A DNA stretch of 64,000 bases, from NCBI RefSeq assembly GCF_020151015.1, contig NZ_CP083746.1, positions 4,928,501 to 4,992,500 of the forward strand, read 5' to 3'. This DNA comes from Pseudomonas sp. p1(2021b). GTDB lineage: Bacteria; Pseudomonadota; Gammaproteobacteria; Pseudomonadales; Pseudomonadaceae. This document shows positions 21,000-29,567 of the stretch, piece after piece (positions within the stretch are counted from its first letter, which is position 1; every line of letters starts with the position of its first letter). The notes below the pieces were generated by a model. It saw only the letters and a program-made list of their open reading frames with translations. It searched no databases and was not told where the DNA came from. The translations under genes were made by a program, and so were the position numbers.

Positions 21000-23003
21000 C
21001 TAGCGGACCAGGTGCAGGAACTGCATGTGCCGCTCGTACTGGTCGAGGATGTCGTTGATGATCTGCTCCTTGCTGTAGCCCACCAGGTCGTAGTTCTGGC
21101 TACCTTCGGCCAGATGCACCTCGGCACGGTAGTAACGGCGGTTCTTCAACTCCTGCGTCCCCAGCCCGCCCAAGGCGAACGAGGGGGTGAAATACCCGCG
21201 CATCTGTACCTGGTAGATGAACGGCTGTTCCTCGCCCAGGCCGATCTTCAGGCTGACGTTGTCGTGGCTGGGGTCGTCCTGGGTGATCAGGTTCACCCCT
21301 TTTTGCATGAACACCTCGCTCACCTCGCCAATGGCCGGGCGCACCACGTCGTCCATGAAGCGGTACACCTCGTCGCGCGATGGGAAGTGCACCGCCTGGC
21401 TCAGGCGCTGGCGCCAGCCACCACGGCCACGGCGCGACACGGCGAACGGCGCCAGGGAATGCATCTGCGCGATCTGCCGCTGGGACTCCAGGTAGAACGC
21501 CTTGTGCAGCCCCCACATCATGCACAGCAGGATCAGCGAGAACGGCAGCGAGGTCAGCACCACCGCCGACTTGAGCGAGTCGATGCTGCCGGCGAACAAC
21601 AGGCCGATGGTCACCAGCGCGGTCATCGCGCCCCAGAAGATGCGCAGCCAGTTCGGGCCGTCTTCGTCGGCCTCGCCACCCTTGGCCGACAAGGTCGAGA
21701 GCACCACGGTGCCGGAGTCGGCGGAGGTGACGAAGAACACGAAGCTGATGAACACCGTCACCGCGATCACCGTCTTGCTCCACGGGTAGGTTTCCAACAG
21801 CAGGTACAGGCTCATCGACGGGTTTTCCAGGGCCGACTGGCCGAGGGCAGTCAGGCCATGGTCGAGCACCTGTGTCAGGGCGCTGTTGCCGAAGATCGAC
21901 ATCCACGCCAGGGTGAAGCCCAGCGGGATGAGCAGCACGCCGAAGACGAATTCACGGATGGTGCGCCCACGGGAGATCCGCGCGATGAACAGGCCAACGA
22001 ACGGCGCCCAGGCGATCCACCAGGCCCAGTAGAACACGGTCCAGCCACCCAGCCAGTCGCGGTTCTCGCCGTAGGCATACACGTCGAAGGTCTTGCGCGG
22101 CAAGGCACCGAGGTAGTCGCCCAGGTTCTGGATCAGGGTATTGAACAGGTGCTGGGTAGGGCCTGCGAACAACACGAACAAGAGCAGCGCACAGGCCAGG
22201 AACAGGTTGATGTCGCTCATCACCCGCACGCCCTTCTCCACCCCGGCCACCGCCACGGCCACTGCGGCGCCCATCATCAGGGTGATGAGGATCACCTGCA
22301 CCCACTGGCTGTGGCTGATGCCGAACAGGTAGTCCAGGCCCGCGTTCAGGTGCAGTACGCCAAAGCCCATGTCGGCGCCCAGGCCGAACACCGTGGCGAT
22401 GATGCCGAAGCCGTCCACCGCGTAGCCGATCGGGCCGTTGATACGCTTGCCGATCAGCGGGTACAGGGCCGACCGCAGCGCCAGCGGCAGGTTGTGCCGG
22501 TAGGCGAAATAGGCCAGGGCCATGCCGACGAAGGCGAACACGCCCCAGCCATGCAGCCCCCAGTGCAGGAACAGCAGTTCCATTGCCTGGCGCCCGGCTT
22601 CCACCGTGCCGCCTTCGCCCTGGGGCGGCTGCATCATGTGGGTCAGCGGTTCGGAGACGCAGAAGAAGAACAGGGTGATGCTGATGCCGGCGGCGAACAG
22701 CATGCCGGCCCAGGACAGGTAGCTGAACTCGGGCTCGTCGTGGTCGGCACCGAGCTTGATCTTGCCGTAGCCGGACAAGGCGGTGACCACCACGAAGACC
22801 AGGTACAGGGTCATGGCCAGCATGTAGTACCAGCCCACGGTATTGGCCGCCCAGTTCTGCGCCGCGAGCAGCCACTCGCCTGCCGCCGTAGGGTTGGCGA
22901 TGACCACCAGGCCGAAGATGAGGATGAAACTTGCCGCGAAATAGAACACCGGGGGGTTCATGCGGATCTTGCCATTGGCAAGGGAGGGGGTCGGTGCACT
23001 CAT
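21000..23003 (-). CDS. betT: BCCT-family choline/betaine transporter BetT
   Basis: A 667-residue transporter with about 12 TM segments and a long C-terminal cytoplasmic domain (about residues 510-667), as in osmotically regulated BetT. It opens MSAPTPSLANGKIRMNPPVFYF. The BCCT aromatic signature region appears as WTVFYWAWWIAWAPFVGLFIARISRGRTIREF. The start at ATG 23003 is preferred because the longer frame lacks support and covers operator-like repeats. It takes up choline or betaine for osmoprotection. GAAC/GTTC boxes upstream suggest BetI control. Confidence 0.92.
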   Translation of the reverse strand: MSAPTPSLANGKIRMNPPVFYFAASFILIFGLVVIANPTAAGEWLLAAQNWAANTVGWYYMLAMTLYLVFVVVTALSGYGKIKLGADHDEPEFSYLSWAGMLFAAGISITLFFFCVSEPLTHMMQPPQGEGGTVEAGRQAMELLFLHWGLHGWGVFAFVGMALAYFAYRHNLPLALRSALYPLIGKRINGPIGYAVDGFGIIATVFGLGADMGFGVLHLNAGLDYLFGISHSQWVQVILITLMMGAAVAVAVAGVEKGVRVMSDINLFLACALLLFVLFAGPTQHLFNTLIQNLGDYLGALPRKTFDVYAYGENRDWLGGWTVFYWAWWIAWAPFVGLFIARISRGRTIREFVFGVLLIPLGFTLAWMSIFGNSALTQVLDHGLTALGQSALENPSMSLYLLLETYPWSKTVIAVTVFISFVFFVTSADSGTVVLSTLSAKGGEADEDGPNWLRIFWGAMTALVTIGLLFAGSIDSLKSAVVLTSLPFSLILLCMMWGLHKAFYLESQRQIAQMHSLAPFAVSRRGRGGWRQRLSQAVHFPSRDEVYRFMDDVVRPAIGEVSEVFMQKGVNLITQDDPSHDNVSLKIGLGEEQPFIYQVQMRGYFTPSFALGGLGTQELKNRRYYRAEVHLAEGSQNYDLVGYSKEQIINDILDQYERHMQFLHLVR

Positions 23004-23035
23004 GAGGCGTGCACCTCGTGGAGCGGTGAAAGGTT

Positions 23036-23164
23036 CGGATTGAACGGGTTCAGCAAAGGGGATCCTCCTGTTGAACACCGGCAATGGACCAGCGTTTTAA
23101 TTTGAACAAGCGTTCAAGTTAAACATGGATCGGCGTTCAATGCGACCTTGCCCGACCGTTGAAC
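23036..23164 (-). promoter_or_regulatory. Cluster of BetI-like boxes upstream of betT
   Basis: TTGAAC-aagc-GTTCAA (23102-23117) is a perfect 16-bp inverted repeat, and TGAAC-gg-GTTCA (23041-23052) is a second one. Half-sites TTGAAC (23071), GTTCAA (23135) and GTTGAAC (23158) surround them. BetI, the choline-sensing TetR repressor, recognises TTGAAC/GTTCAA-type sequences in related bacteria. The betI gene is not in this window. Confidence 0.6.
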
Positions 23165-23169
23165 CTCAA

Positions 23170-23283
23170 GCCGCAATCGCGGGACAAGCCCGCTCCCAGC
23201 CCTTCGGGCTGCGCTGTCGCGCAAAGAACGAGCGGCAAGCGCTGACCTCTGTAGGAGCGGGCTTGTCCCGCGATTGCGCCGGC
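23170..23283. repeat. REP pair between serine acetyltransferase and betT genes
   Basis: Inverted units AATCGCGGGACAAGCCCGCT (23175-23194) and AGCGGGCTTGTCCCGCGATT (23256-23275). Together with the BetI-like boxes this fills the 303-base gap; no gene is present. Confidence 0.88.
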
Positions 23284-23306
23284 ACAGTCAACCCTTGAGG
23301 CCAGGT

Positions 23307-24239
23307 TTACTTCTGCCCTTCGCACTCCAACTGTAGGTTCGCCTGGGTGATGTTGCTCTCGGCCGGCACGCTGCGGGTCAACCAGACATTGCCGCCGATG
23401 GTCGAGCCCTTGCCGATGGTGATCCGCCCCAGGATGGTCGCGCCCGCATAGATCACCACATCGTCCTCGACGATCGGGTGGCGCGGCTCGCCCTTGTGCA
23501 GCATGCCGGTTTCGTCCGCCGGGAAGCGCTTGGCGCCCAGGGTCACGGCCTGGTAGATGCGCACCCGCTCGCCGATGATCGCCGTCTCGCCGATCACCAC
23601 GCCGGTGCCATGGTCGATGAAGAAACTCGGGCCGATCTGCGCGCCAGGGTGGATATCGATGCCGGTGGCCGAGTGGGCCAGTTCTGAACTGATCCGCGCC
23701 AGCAGCGGCAGGCCAGCCTGGTACAGGTGGTGGGCCAGGCGGTGGTGGATGATGGCCAGGATACCGGGGTAGCACAGCAGCACCTCGTCGACGCTGCGCG
23801 CCGCCGGGTCGCCCTGGTAGGCCGCCAGTACGTCGGTGTCGAGCAGCACGCGCAACCCCGGCAAGGCGGCAGCGAAGCCCTGGATCAGGTGCAGGGCATG
23901 GGCGTCGACATCCGTCACCTCGGCCTTGCCCTGGCGCGCAGCGTAGCGCAACTCCAGGCGTGCCTGGGCCAACAGCGCCGTCAGCGCAGCGTCCAGCGTA
24001 TGGCCGACATAGAAGTCCTCGCTTTCTTCACGCAGGTCCACCGGCCCCAGGCGCATGGGAAACAACGCCCCGCACAATTGCTCGAGGATGTGCCGCATGG
24101 CCTCGCGCGACGGTAGCTCGCGCCCGCCCTGCTCGCCGCTGCTGCGGCCATTGCGGGTTCGCCATTGTTCGCGGGCACTGCGCAAGTCACTGACGATACC
24201 CTGCAGTTGCCAACGGCCTGTGGATGAATGTTCGCTCAC
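23307..24239 (-). CDS. Serine O-acetyltransferase, EpsC-type
   Basis: A 310-residue protein with an N-terminal helical region and a C-terminal left-handed beta-helix made of hexapeptide repeats (IDIHPGAQIGPSFFIDHGTGVVIGE, IGERVRIYQAVTLG, VEDDVVIYAGATILGRITIG). The active-site segment IDHGTGVVIGETA matches serine acetyltransferases. It makes O-acetylserine for cysteine synthesis, which fits the sulfur context; the longer N-terminus is as in EpsC-type enzymes found beside cysteine or cystine genes. It is divergent from the cystine importer operon across 296 bases. Confidence 0.88.
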   Translation of the reverse strand: MSEHSSTGRWQLQGIVSDLRSAREQWRTRNGRSSGEQGGRELPSREAMRHILEQLCGALFPMRLGPVDLREESEDFYVGHTLDAALTALLAQARLELRYAARQGKAEVTDVDAHALHLIQGFAAALPGLRVLLDTDVLAAYQGDPAARSVDEVLLCYPGILAIIHHRLAHHLYQAGLPLLARISSELAHSATGIDIHPGAQIGPSFFIDHGTGVVIGETAIIGERVRIYQAVTLGAKRFPADETGMLHKGEPRHPIVEDDVVIYAGATILGRITIGKGSTIGGNVWLTRSVPAESNITQANLQLECEGQK

Positions 24240-24535
24240 GGTGTTCTCCTGGCTCGGCGGCTTGTTGGAAAGCCTCTTTGGGGAATGACGCCGCCGGTGC
24301 GATCCACTCTACGGCAAATCCGTCTCTTGGAAAAAACAACGCTTTATTCCATCCTGCGCTAAGTCGGGTATAAGCAGACGACGAACTTACGTTCGTGGCC
24401 TACCCTCAAGGCTGCCGAACCCTCGACGAAACACAAAAAAGAAATAACAAAATAAGTTTTTATTATTTCCAGACCTAACAAGCCCACCCCTATAGTCGCC
24501 ACCCACTACTTCCACAACAAGCGCGGGGCCCAGCC
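24240..24535. promoter_or_regulatory. Divergent control region, serine acetyltransferase / tcyJ
   Basis: There is no gene in these 296 bases. An exact inverted repeat ACGAAC-ttac-GTTCGT lies at 24381-24396. It is followed by a long AT-rich tract (24430-24468) including AATAAGTTTTTATTATT, and a possible -10 TATAGT at 24491-24496 about 40 bases before tcyJ. The AT tract resembles those before the other sulfur operons. Confidence 0.5.
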
Positions 24536-25330
24536 ATGACCAGATTCACCAAGCCACTTCTCAACGCCAGCCTTGCCCTCCTGTTGGGCACCGGCCTGTT
24601 CAGCCAGGCCTTCGCCGGCGAGCAGCTGAAGAACATCCAGGAAAAAGGCAGCATCAGCATCGGCCTGGAAGGTACCTACCCGCCGTTCAGCTTCGTCGAC
24701 GAAGACGGCAAGCTCGCCGGTTTCGAAGTGGAGCTTTCCGAGCTCCTGGCCAAGGAGCTGGGCGTCAAGGCCAAGATCCGGCCAACCAAGTGGGATGGCA
24801 TCCTCGCCGCACTCGAGTCCAAGCGCCTGGACGTGGTGGTCAACCAGGTCACCATTTCCGATGAGCGCAAGAAGAAATACGACTTCTCCGAGCCCTACAC
24901 CATCTCCGGCATCCAGGCCCTGGTTCTGAAGAAGAAGGCCGAGCAGCTGAACATCAAGACCGCGCAGGACCTGGCCGGCAAGAAAGTGGGCGTGGGCCTG
25001 GGCACCAACTACGAGCAGTGGGTGAAGAAAGACGTCCCGCAAGCGGACGTGCGCACCTACGAAGACGACCCGAGCAAGTTCGCCGACCTGCGCAATGGCC
25101 GCATCGATGCGATCCTGATCGACCGCCTGGCCGCGCTGGAGTACGCGCAGAAAGCCAAGGACACCCAGCTCGCCGGCGAGGCCTTCTCGCGCCTGGAGTC
25201 GGGCGTGGCCCTGCGCAAGGGCGAGCCTGAGCTGCTCGAGGCGATCAACAAGGCGCTGGACAAGCTCAAGGCTGATGGCTCCCTGGCCAAGCTGTCCGAG
25301 AAGTACTTCGGTGCCGATGTCACCCAATGA
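24536..25330 (+). CDS. tcyJ: Cystine periplasmic binding protein (FliY/TcyJ type)
   Basis: A 264-residue family 3 solute-binding protein with a signal peptide (cleavage after AFA at about residue 27). It contains GSISIGLEGTYPPFSFVDED, ESKRLDVVVNQVTISDERK, KVGVGLGTNYEQWV and RIDAILIDRLAALEY, closely following the FliY/TcyJ pattern for L-cystine. It is the first gene of a three-gene importer operon and overlaps tcyL by 4 bases. The proximity to a serine acetyltransferase gene supports cystine as the substrate. Confidence 0.92.
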   Translation: MTRFTKPLLNASLALLLGTGLFSQAFAGEQLKNIQEKGSISIGLEGTYPPFSFVDEDGKLAGFEVELSELLAKELGVKAKIRPTKWDGILAALESKRLDVVVNQVTISDERKKKYDFSEPYTISGIQALVLKKKAEQLNIKTAQDLAGKKVGVGLGTNYEQWVKKDVPQADVRTYEDDPSKFADLRNGRIDAILIDRLAALEYAQKAKDTQLAGEAFSRLESGVALRKGEPELLEAINKALDKLKADGSLAKLSEKYFGADVTQ

Positions 25331-25995
25331 TCGCTGAAAGCCTGCAACTCGTCATCGACTCCACGCCCTTCCTGTTGAAGGGCGCTGGCTACACGGTGCT
25401 GCTCAGCGTCGGCGGCATGTTCTTCGGGCTGGTCCTGGGCTTTGCCCTGGCCTTGATGCGCCTGTCGAAGATCCTGCCGCTGGACTGGCTGGCACGGGTC
25501 TATGTGTCGTTCTTCCGTGGTACGCCGCTGCTGGTGCAACTGTTCGTCATCTACTTCGGCATGCCGCAGATCGGTATCGAGCTCGACCCGATACCGGCGT
25601 CACTGATCGGCCTGTCGCTGAACATGGCGGCGTACATCTGTGAAATCCTGCGCGCGGCGATCGCCTCGATCGACCGTGGCCAGTGGGAGGCTGCCGCCAG
25701 CATCGGCATGACCCGCACCCAGGCCATGCGCCGGGCGATCCTGCCCCAGGCCATGCGCACGGCCTTGCCGCCACTGGGCAACAGCTTCATCTCGCTGGTC
25801 AAGGACACCGCCCTGGCGGCAACCATCCAGGTGCCGGAGCTGTTCCGCCAGGCCCAGCTGATCACCGCACGGACCTTCGAGGTCTTCACCATGTACCTGG
25901 CCGTTGCCGTGATCTACTGGGTGCTGTGCAGCATCCTCGCGCACTTCCAGAACCGCATGGAAGCGCGGGTCAACCAGCATGACCAGGAGCACTGA
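25327..25995 (+). CDS. tcyL: Cystine ABC transporter permease (TcyL/YecS type)
   Basis: A 222-residue HisM-family permease with about five TM helices. The signature is GKVPLLVQL-type, here FRGTPLLVQLFVIYFGMPQ, and the EAA loop is AAASIGMTRTQAMRRAILPQAMRTALPPLGN. It overlaps the tcyJ stop by 4 bases and is followed by tcyN after 2 bases, so the three are co-translated. Confidence 0.93.
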   Translation: MIAESLQLVIDSTPFLLKGAGYTVLLSVGGMFFGLVLGFALALMRLSKILPLDWLARVYVSFFRGTPLLVQLFVIYFGMPQIGIELDPIPASLIGLSLNMAAYICEILRAAIASIDRGQWEAAASIGMTRTQAMRRAILPQAMRTALPPLGNSFISLVKDTALAATIQVPELFRQAQLITARTFEVFTMYLAVAVIYWVLCSILAHFQNRMEARVNQHDQEH

Positions 25996-25997
25996 AG

Positions 25998-26753
25998 ATG
26001 ATCGCAGTACAAGGCCTGACCAAGCAGTTCAAAGGCCACACCGTGCTCGACGGTATCGACCTGACGGTCCAGCCCGGCGAGGTGGTGGCCATCATCGGCC
26101 CCAGCGGTTCGGGCAAGACCACCTTCCTGCGCTGCCTCAACCTGCTGGAGACGCCCGACGCCGGGCGGATCCAGATCGGTGACATCAGCATCGACGCCAA
26201 CCGCCCGCTGGGCAGCCAGCAAGGGGCGATTCGCCGCCTGCGCCAGCAGGCCGGGTTCGTGTTCCAGAACTTCAACCTGTTCCCCCACCGCTCGGCGCTG
26301 GAGAACGTCATCGAAGGGCCGGTGATCGTCAAGAAGACGCCCCGCGCCCAAGCCATCGAACTGGGCCGACGGCTACTGGCCAAGGTCGGCCTGGCCGGCA
26401 AGGAAGACGCCTACCCACGGCGCCTGTCCGGCGGGCAGCAACAACGGGTGGCCATCGCCCGGGCCCTGGCCATGGAGCCGGAGGTGATCCTCTTCGACGA
26501 GCCGACCTCGGCGCTCGATCCCGAACTGGTCGGCGAGGTGTTGGAGACCATCCGCGGCCTTGCCGAGGAGAAACGCACCATGATCATCGTCACCCACGAG
26601 ATGAGCTTCGCCCGGGACGTGGCCAACCGGGTGATCTTTTTCGACAAGGGTGTGATCGTGGAGCAGGGAGAAGCCAAGGCACTGTTCGCCAACCCCAGGG
26701 AAGAGCGCACGCGGCAGTTCCTGCGCAAGTTCCTCGGGACAGCAGCTGGCTGA
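25998..26753 (+). CDS. tcyN: Cystine ABC transporter ATP-binding protein (TcyN/YecC type)
   Basis: A 251-residue polar amino-acid ABC ATPase. Walker A is [20 protein letters not shown], the Q-loop is GFVFQNFNLFPHRSALEN, the signature is LSGGQQQRVAIARALA, Walker B is VILFDEPTSALDPE and the switch is IVTHEMSFARDV. It completes the cystine importer. A REP pair follows. Confidence 0.93.
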   Translation: MIAVQGLTKQFKGHTVLDGIDLTVQPGEVVAIIGPSGSGKTTFLRCLNLLETPDAGRIQIGDISIDANRPLGSQQGAIRRLRQQAGFVFQNFNLFPHRSALENVIEGPVIVKKTPRAQAIELGRRLLAKVGLAGKEDAYPRRLSGGQQQRVAIARALAMEPEVILFDEPTSALDPELVGEVLETIRGLAEEKRTMIIVTHEMSFARDVANRVIFFDKGVIVEQGEAKALFANPREERTRQFLRKFLGTAAG

Positions 26754-26756
26754 CCG

Positions 26757-26852
26757 ATGCAATCGCGGGACAAGCCCGCAGGGCATGCATCATGCCTGCT
26801 AGCTTGCACTGCCTTTGTAGGAGCGGGCTTGTCCCGCGATTGCGTCCGTTCG
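26757..26852. repeat. REP pair after tcyN
   Basis: Inverted units GCAATCGCGGGACAAGCCCG (26759-26778) and CGGGCTTGTCCCGCGATTGC (26825-26844) downstream of the cystine importer. Confidence 0.88.
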
Positions 26853-26859
26853 GGCAATA

Positions 26860-26996
26860 CGAATCCCAACTTCTATACATAGTCCAAAAAGTTAGTTCAT
26901 AAAGTTTTTATAAGCGCATACGGTATATAGACCGGACCACCGGACCAGCAAATGTCTGTCGCCACCGGCGACGTTTTCAACTTTGTGAGGTAAGGA
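26860..26996 (+). promoter_or_regulatory. Promoter region of the sfnB-LLM-met operon
   Basis: AT-rich segment with CATAAAGTTTTTATAAG (26898-26914), similar to the tract before tcyJ. It is followed by GGTATATAG (possible -10) and a tandem CCGGACCA-CCGGACCA (26932-26947). The ribosome site is GAGGTAAGGA just before ATG 26997. No SfnR or CysB site can be assigned with certainty. Confidence 0.4.
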
Positions 26997-28223
26997 ATGG
27001 TCAGGTCCACCCGCGATCTCGACAGCTCGCCCCTGTTGCTGCCGGCCACGGTATTGCAAAACGACGCCCAGGCCCTGCAAGCGGCCCGCGAACTGGCACA
27101 TACCGCCCGCCAGCAGGCCGCGCGCCGCGACCAGCAGCGCAAGCTGCCATGGACGGAAATCGAACAGTTCACCCGCAGCGGCCTGGGCAGCATCAGCATC
27201 CCCAAGGCCCATGGCGGCCCCGAGGTCTCCTTCGAGACCATCGCCGAAGTCTTCCGCCTGATCAGCGCCGCCGACCCGGCCCTGGGGCAGATTCCGCAAA
27301 ACCAGTTCGGCATCATCCAACTGCTGCGCCTGACCGCCACCGAGGCCCAGCAGGCGGTGCTCTTTCGCTCCATGCTCGATGGCTGGCGCATCGGCAACGC
27401 CGGGCCTGAGCGTGGCACCAAGGACACCCTGACCCTCAAGGCACGGATCACCCGCGATGGCGATCGCTATCGCATCAGCGGTGAGAAGTTCTACTCCACC
27501 GGCGCCCTGTTCGCCCATTGGGTGGCAGTCAAGGCTCTGGACGACGAAGGCCGCCAGCGCCTGGCGTTCGTGCGCCGAGGCAGCCCGGGGCTGCGGATTG
27601 TCGACGACTGGTCTGGCTTTGGCCAGCGCACCACGGCCAGCGGCACCGTGCTGCTCGACCAGGTGCCGGTCGAAGCCGACCTGGTGATCGACAGCTGGCG
27701 CCTGCGCGAGGTGCCCAGCACCCAGGGCGCCGCCTCGCAATTGATCCAGGCGGCCATCGATGCCGGCATCGCCGAAGCGGCCATCGAGGATGCAATCGGC
27801 TTCGTGCGGGAAAAATCCCGCCCCTGGATCGAAGCCAAGGTAGAGCGCGCCAGCGACGACCCCTACGTGATCGCCGACATCGGCCGCCTGAAGCTCGAAC
27901 TGCATGCCGCCCAGGCCCTACTGCGCAAGGCTGCGCGCGTGCTCGACCAAGTCAACGCCGGCCCGGTGGACGAGGACGGCGCGGCACGGGCCTCGATCGC
28001 CGTGGCCGAGGCCAAGGTACTGACCACCGAGGTCGCGTTGCAGGCGAGCGAGAAGCTGTTCGAACTGGCCGGCAGCCGCGCCACCCTCGCCGAGTTCAAC
28101 CTCGACCGGCACTGGCGCAACGCCCGCGTGCACACCTTGCATGACCCGGTGCGCTGGAAATACCACGCCGTCGGTGCCTGGCACCTGAACGGCACACGCC
28201 CTGCGCGGCATTCCTGGATCTGA
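26997..28223 (+). CDS. SfnB-family acyl-CoA dehydrogenase-like oxidoreductase (copy 1)
   Basis: A 408-residue flavoprotein of the acyl-CoA dehydrogenase fold, in the branch (SfnB, DszC-like) linked to sulfur acquisition. An N-terminal helical domain (LPWTEIEQFTRSGLGSISIPKAHGG) is followed by the middle beta domain GEKFYSTGALFAHWVAVKA and DDWSGFGQRTTASGTVLLDQ, and a C-terminal helical bundle ending HTLHDPVRWKYHAVGAWHLNG. Such enzymes probably use reduced flavin and O2 to oxidise organosulfur compounds. It is a clear paralogue of the next gene, from which it is separated by a REP pair. Confidence 0.85.
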   Translation: MVRSTRDLDSSPLLLPATVLQNDAQALQAARELAHTARQQAARRDQQRKLPWTEIEQFTRSGLGSISIPKAHGGPEVSFETIAEVFRLISAADPALGQIPQNQFGIIQLLRLTATEAQQAVLFRSMLDGWRIGNAGPERGTKDTLTLKARITRDGDRYRISGEKFYSTGALFAHWVAVKALDDEGRQRLAFVRRGSPGLRIVDDWSGFGQRTTASGTVLLDQVPVEADLVIDSWRLREVPSTQGAASQLIQAAIDAGIAEAAIEDAIGFVREKSRPWIEAKVERASDDPYVIADIGRLKLELHAAQALLRKAARVLDQVNAGPVDEDGAARASIAVAEAKVLTTEVALQASEKLFELAGSRATLAEFNLDRHWRNARVHTLHDPVRWKYHAVGAWHLNGTRPARHSWI

Positions 28224-28226
28224 TTG

Positions 28227-28343
28227 GCGAGCCCTGAGGCTGCTACGCAGCCCTTTCGCGGCGCAAGGCCGCTCCTACAGGGGTATGCGTTCTTCTGTAG
28301 GAGCGGGCTTGCCCCGCGAAAGGGGCGCGAAGCGGCCCCGGCG
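28227..28343. repeat. REP pair between the two sfnB-like genes
   Basis: AGGCTGCTACGCAGCC hairpin, TTTCGCGGCGCAAGGCCGCT (28255-28274) and inverted AGCGGGCTTGCCCCGCGAAA (28302-28321). The two arms belong to different REP subtypes (GGCGC..GGCC versus GGGC..CCCC), so the pair is imperfect. Confidence 0.85.
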
Positions 28344-28361
28344 CTCCCACTGGAGAAACAC

Positions 28362-29567
28362 ATGAACGCACTGACCACGCCCTTCCCCAAACCGGCGCTC
28401 ATCACCTCCGACGCCCAGGCCCTGGCCGTCGCCGAGGACATCGCCCAATACCTGCACTGTGACAGCGCCCTGCGCGACCGCGAACGCCGCCTGCCTCACG
28501 CCGAACTCGACCTATTCACCCGTTCCGGCCTGTGGGCCATCAGCGTACCCAAGGCCTTCGGCGGTGCAGGCGTGTCCAACGTCACCCTGGCCAAGGTCGT
28601 GGCCCGTATCGCCCAGGCCGACGCCGCCCTGGGGCAGATCCCGCAGAATCATTTCTATGCCCTGGAAGTGCTCCGCGTGAACGGCACCCTGCACCAGCAG
28701 CAGCGCCTCTATGCCGAGGTACTGGCTGGCCAGCGCTTCGGCAATGCCCTGGCAGAACTGGGTACCCGCACCGCCCACGATCGCACCACCCGCCTGATAC
28801 GCGAGGGCGACGGCCTGCGCATCGATGGCCGCAAGTTCTATGCGACCGGCGCGCTGTACGCCCAGCGCATCCCCACCTCGGTGGTGGATGAAGATGGCGT
28901 GCAACACCTGGTGTTCGTGCCCGCCGACAGCCCGGGCCTTAAGGTGATCGACGACTGGAGCGGTTTCGGCCAGCGCACCACCGGCAGTGGTTCGGTGGTG
29001 TTCGACAACGTGCCCGTGCGCAGCGAAGATGTCGTGCCCTTCCAGAGCGCCTTCGAGCGCCCCACCCCGGTCGGCCCTCTGGCGCAGATCCTTCATGCCG
29101 CCATCGACACCGGCATCGCCCGTGCCGCACTCGACGACGCCCTGCACTTCGTGCGTACACGCAGCCGACCGTGGATCGACGCCGGCCTGGACAAGGCCAG
29201 CGATGACCCGTTGACGTTGAAGAGCTTCGGCCACCTCGCCATCCGCCTGCACGCGGCCGAAGCGCTGCTGGAGCGGGCCGGCGAATACCTCGACCGGGCC
29301 CGCGACGACAGCAGTGCCGACAATGTCGCGGCCGCCTCCATCGCCGTGGCCGAGGCCCGGGCGATCAGTACGGAGATTTCCCTCGCCGCCGGCAGCACCC
29401 TGTTCGAGCTGGCCGGCAGCCAGGCCACCCTGGCCGAGCACAACCTCGACCGCCACTGGCGCAACGCCCGGGTACATACCCTGCATGACCCGGTGCGCTG
29501 GAAATACCACGCCATCGGCAACTACTACCTCAACGGGGAAAACCCGCCACGTCGGGGGACCATCTGA
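28362..29567 (+). CDS. SfnB-family acyl-CoA dehydrogenase-like oxidoreductase (copy 2)
   Basis: A 401-residue paralogue of copy 1, sharing FTRSGLWAISVPKAFGG, ALGQIPQNHF, DDWSGFGQRTTGSGSV and HTLHDPVRWKYHAIGNYYLNG. The start is ATG 28362 with TGGAGA before it; the longer upstream frame runs through REP DNA and is rejected. The last base of its stop overlaps the start of the monooxygenase gene (TGATG), which argues for a joint function. The substrate is unknown, but C-S bond oxidation of an alkyl sulfur compound is inferred. Confidence 0.85.
   Translation: MNALTTPFPKPALITSDAQALAVAEDIAQYLHCDSALRDRERRLPHAELDLFTRSGLWAISVPKAFGGAGVSNVTLAKVVARIAQADAALGQIPQNHFYALEVLRVNGTLHQQQRLYAEVLAGQRFGNALAELGTRTAHDRTTRLIREGDGLRIDGRKFYATGALYAQRIPTSVVDEDGVQHLVFVPADSPGLKVIDDWSGFGQRTTGSGSVVFDNVPVRSEDVVPFQSAFERPTPVGPLAQILHAAIDTGIARAALDDALHFVRTRSRPWIDAGLDKASDDPLTLKSFGHLAIRLHAAEALLERAGEYLDRARDDSSADNVAAASIAVAEARAISTEISLAAGSTLFELAGSQATLAEHNLDRHWRNARVHTLHDPVRWKYHAIGNYYLNGENPPRRGTI

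Noticed and set aside
21012..23105. 697-codon plus-strand frame over betT
   Set aside because: It is a shadow of betT, rich in His and Gln, with no signal or domain.
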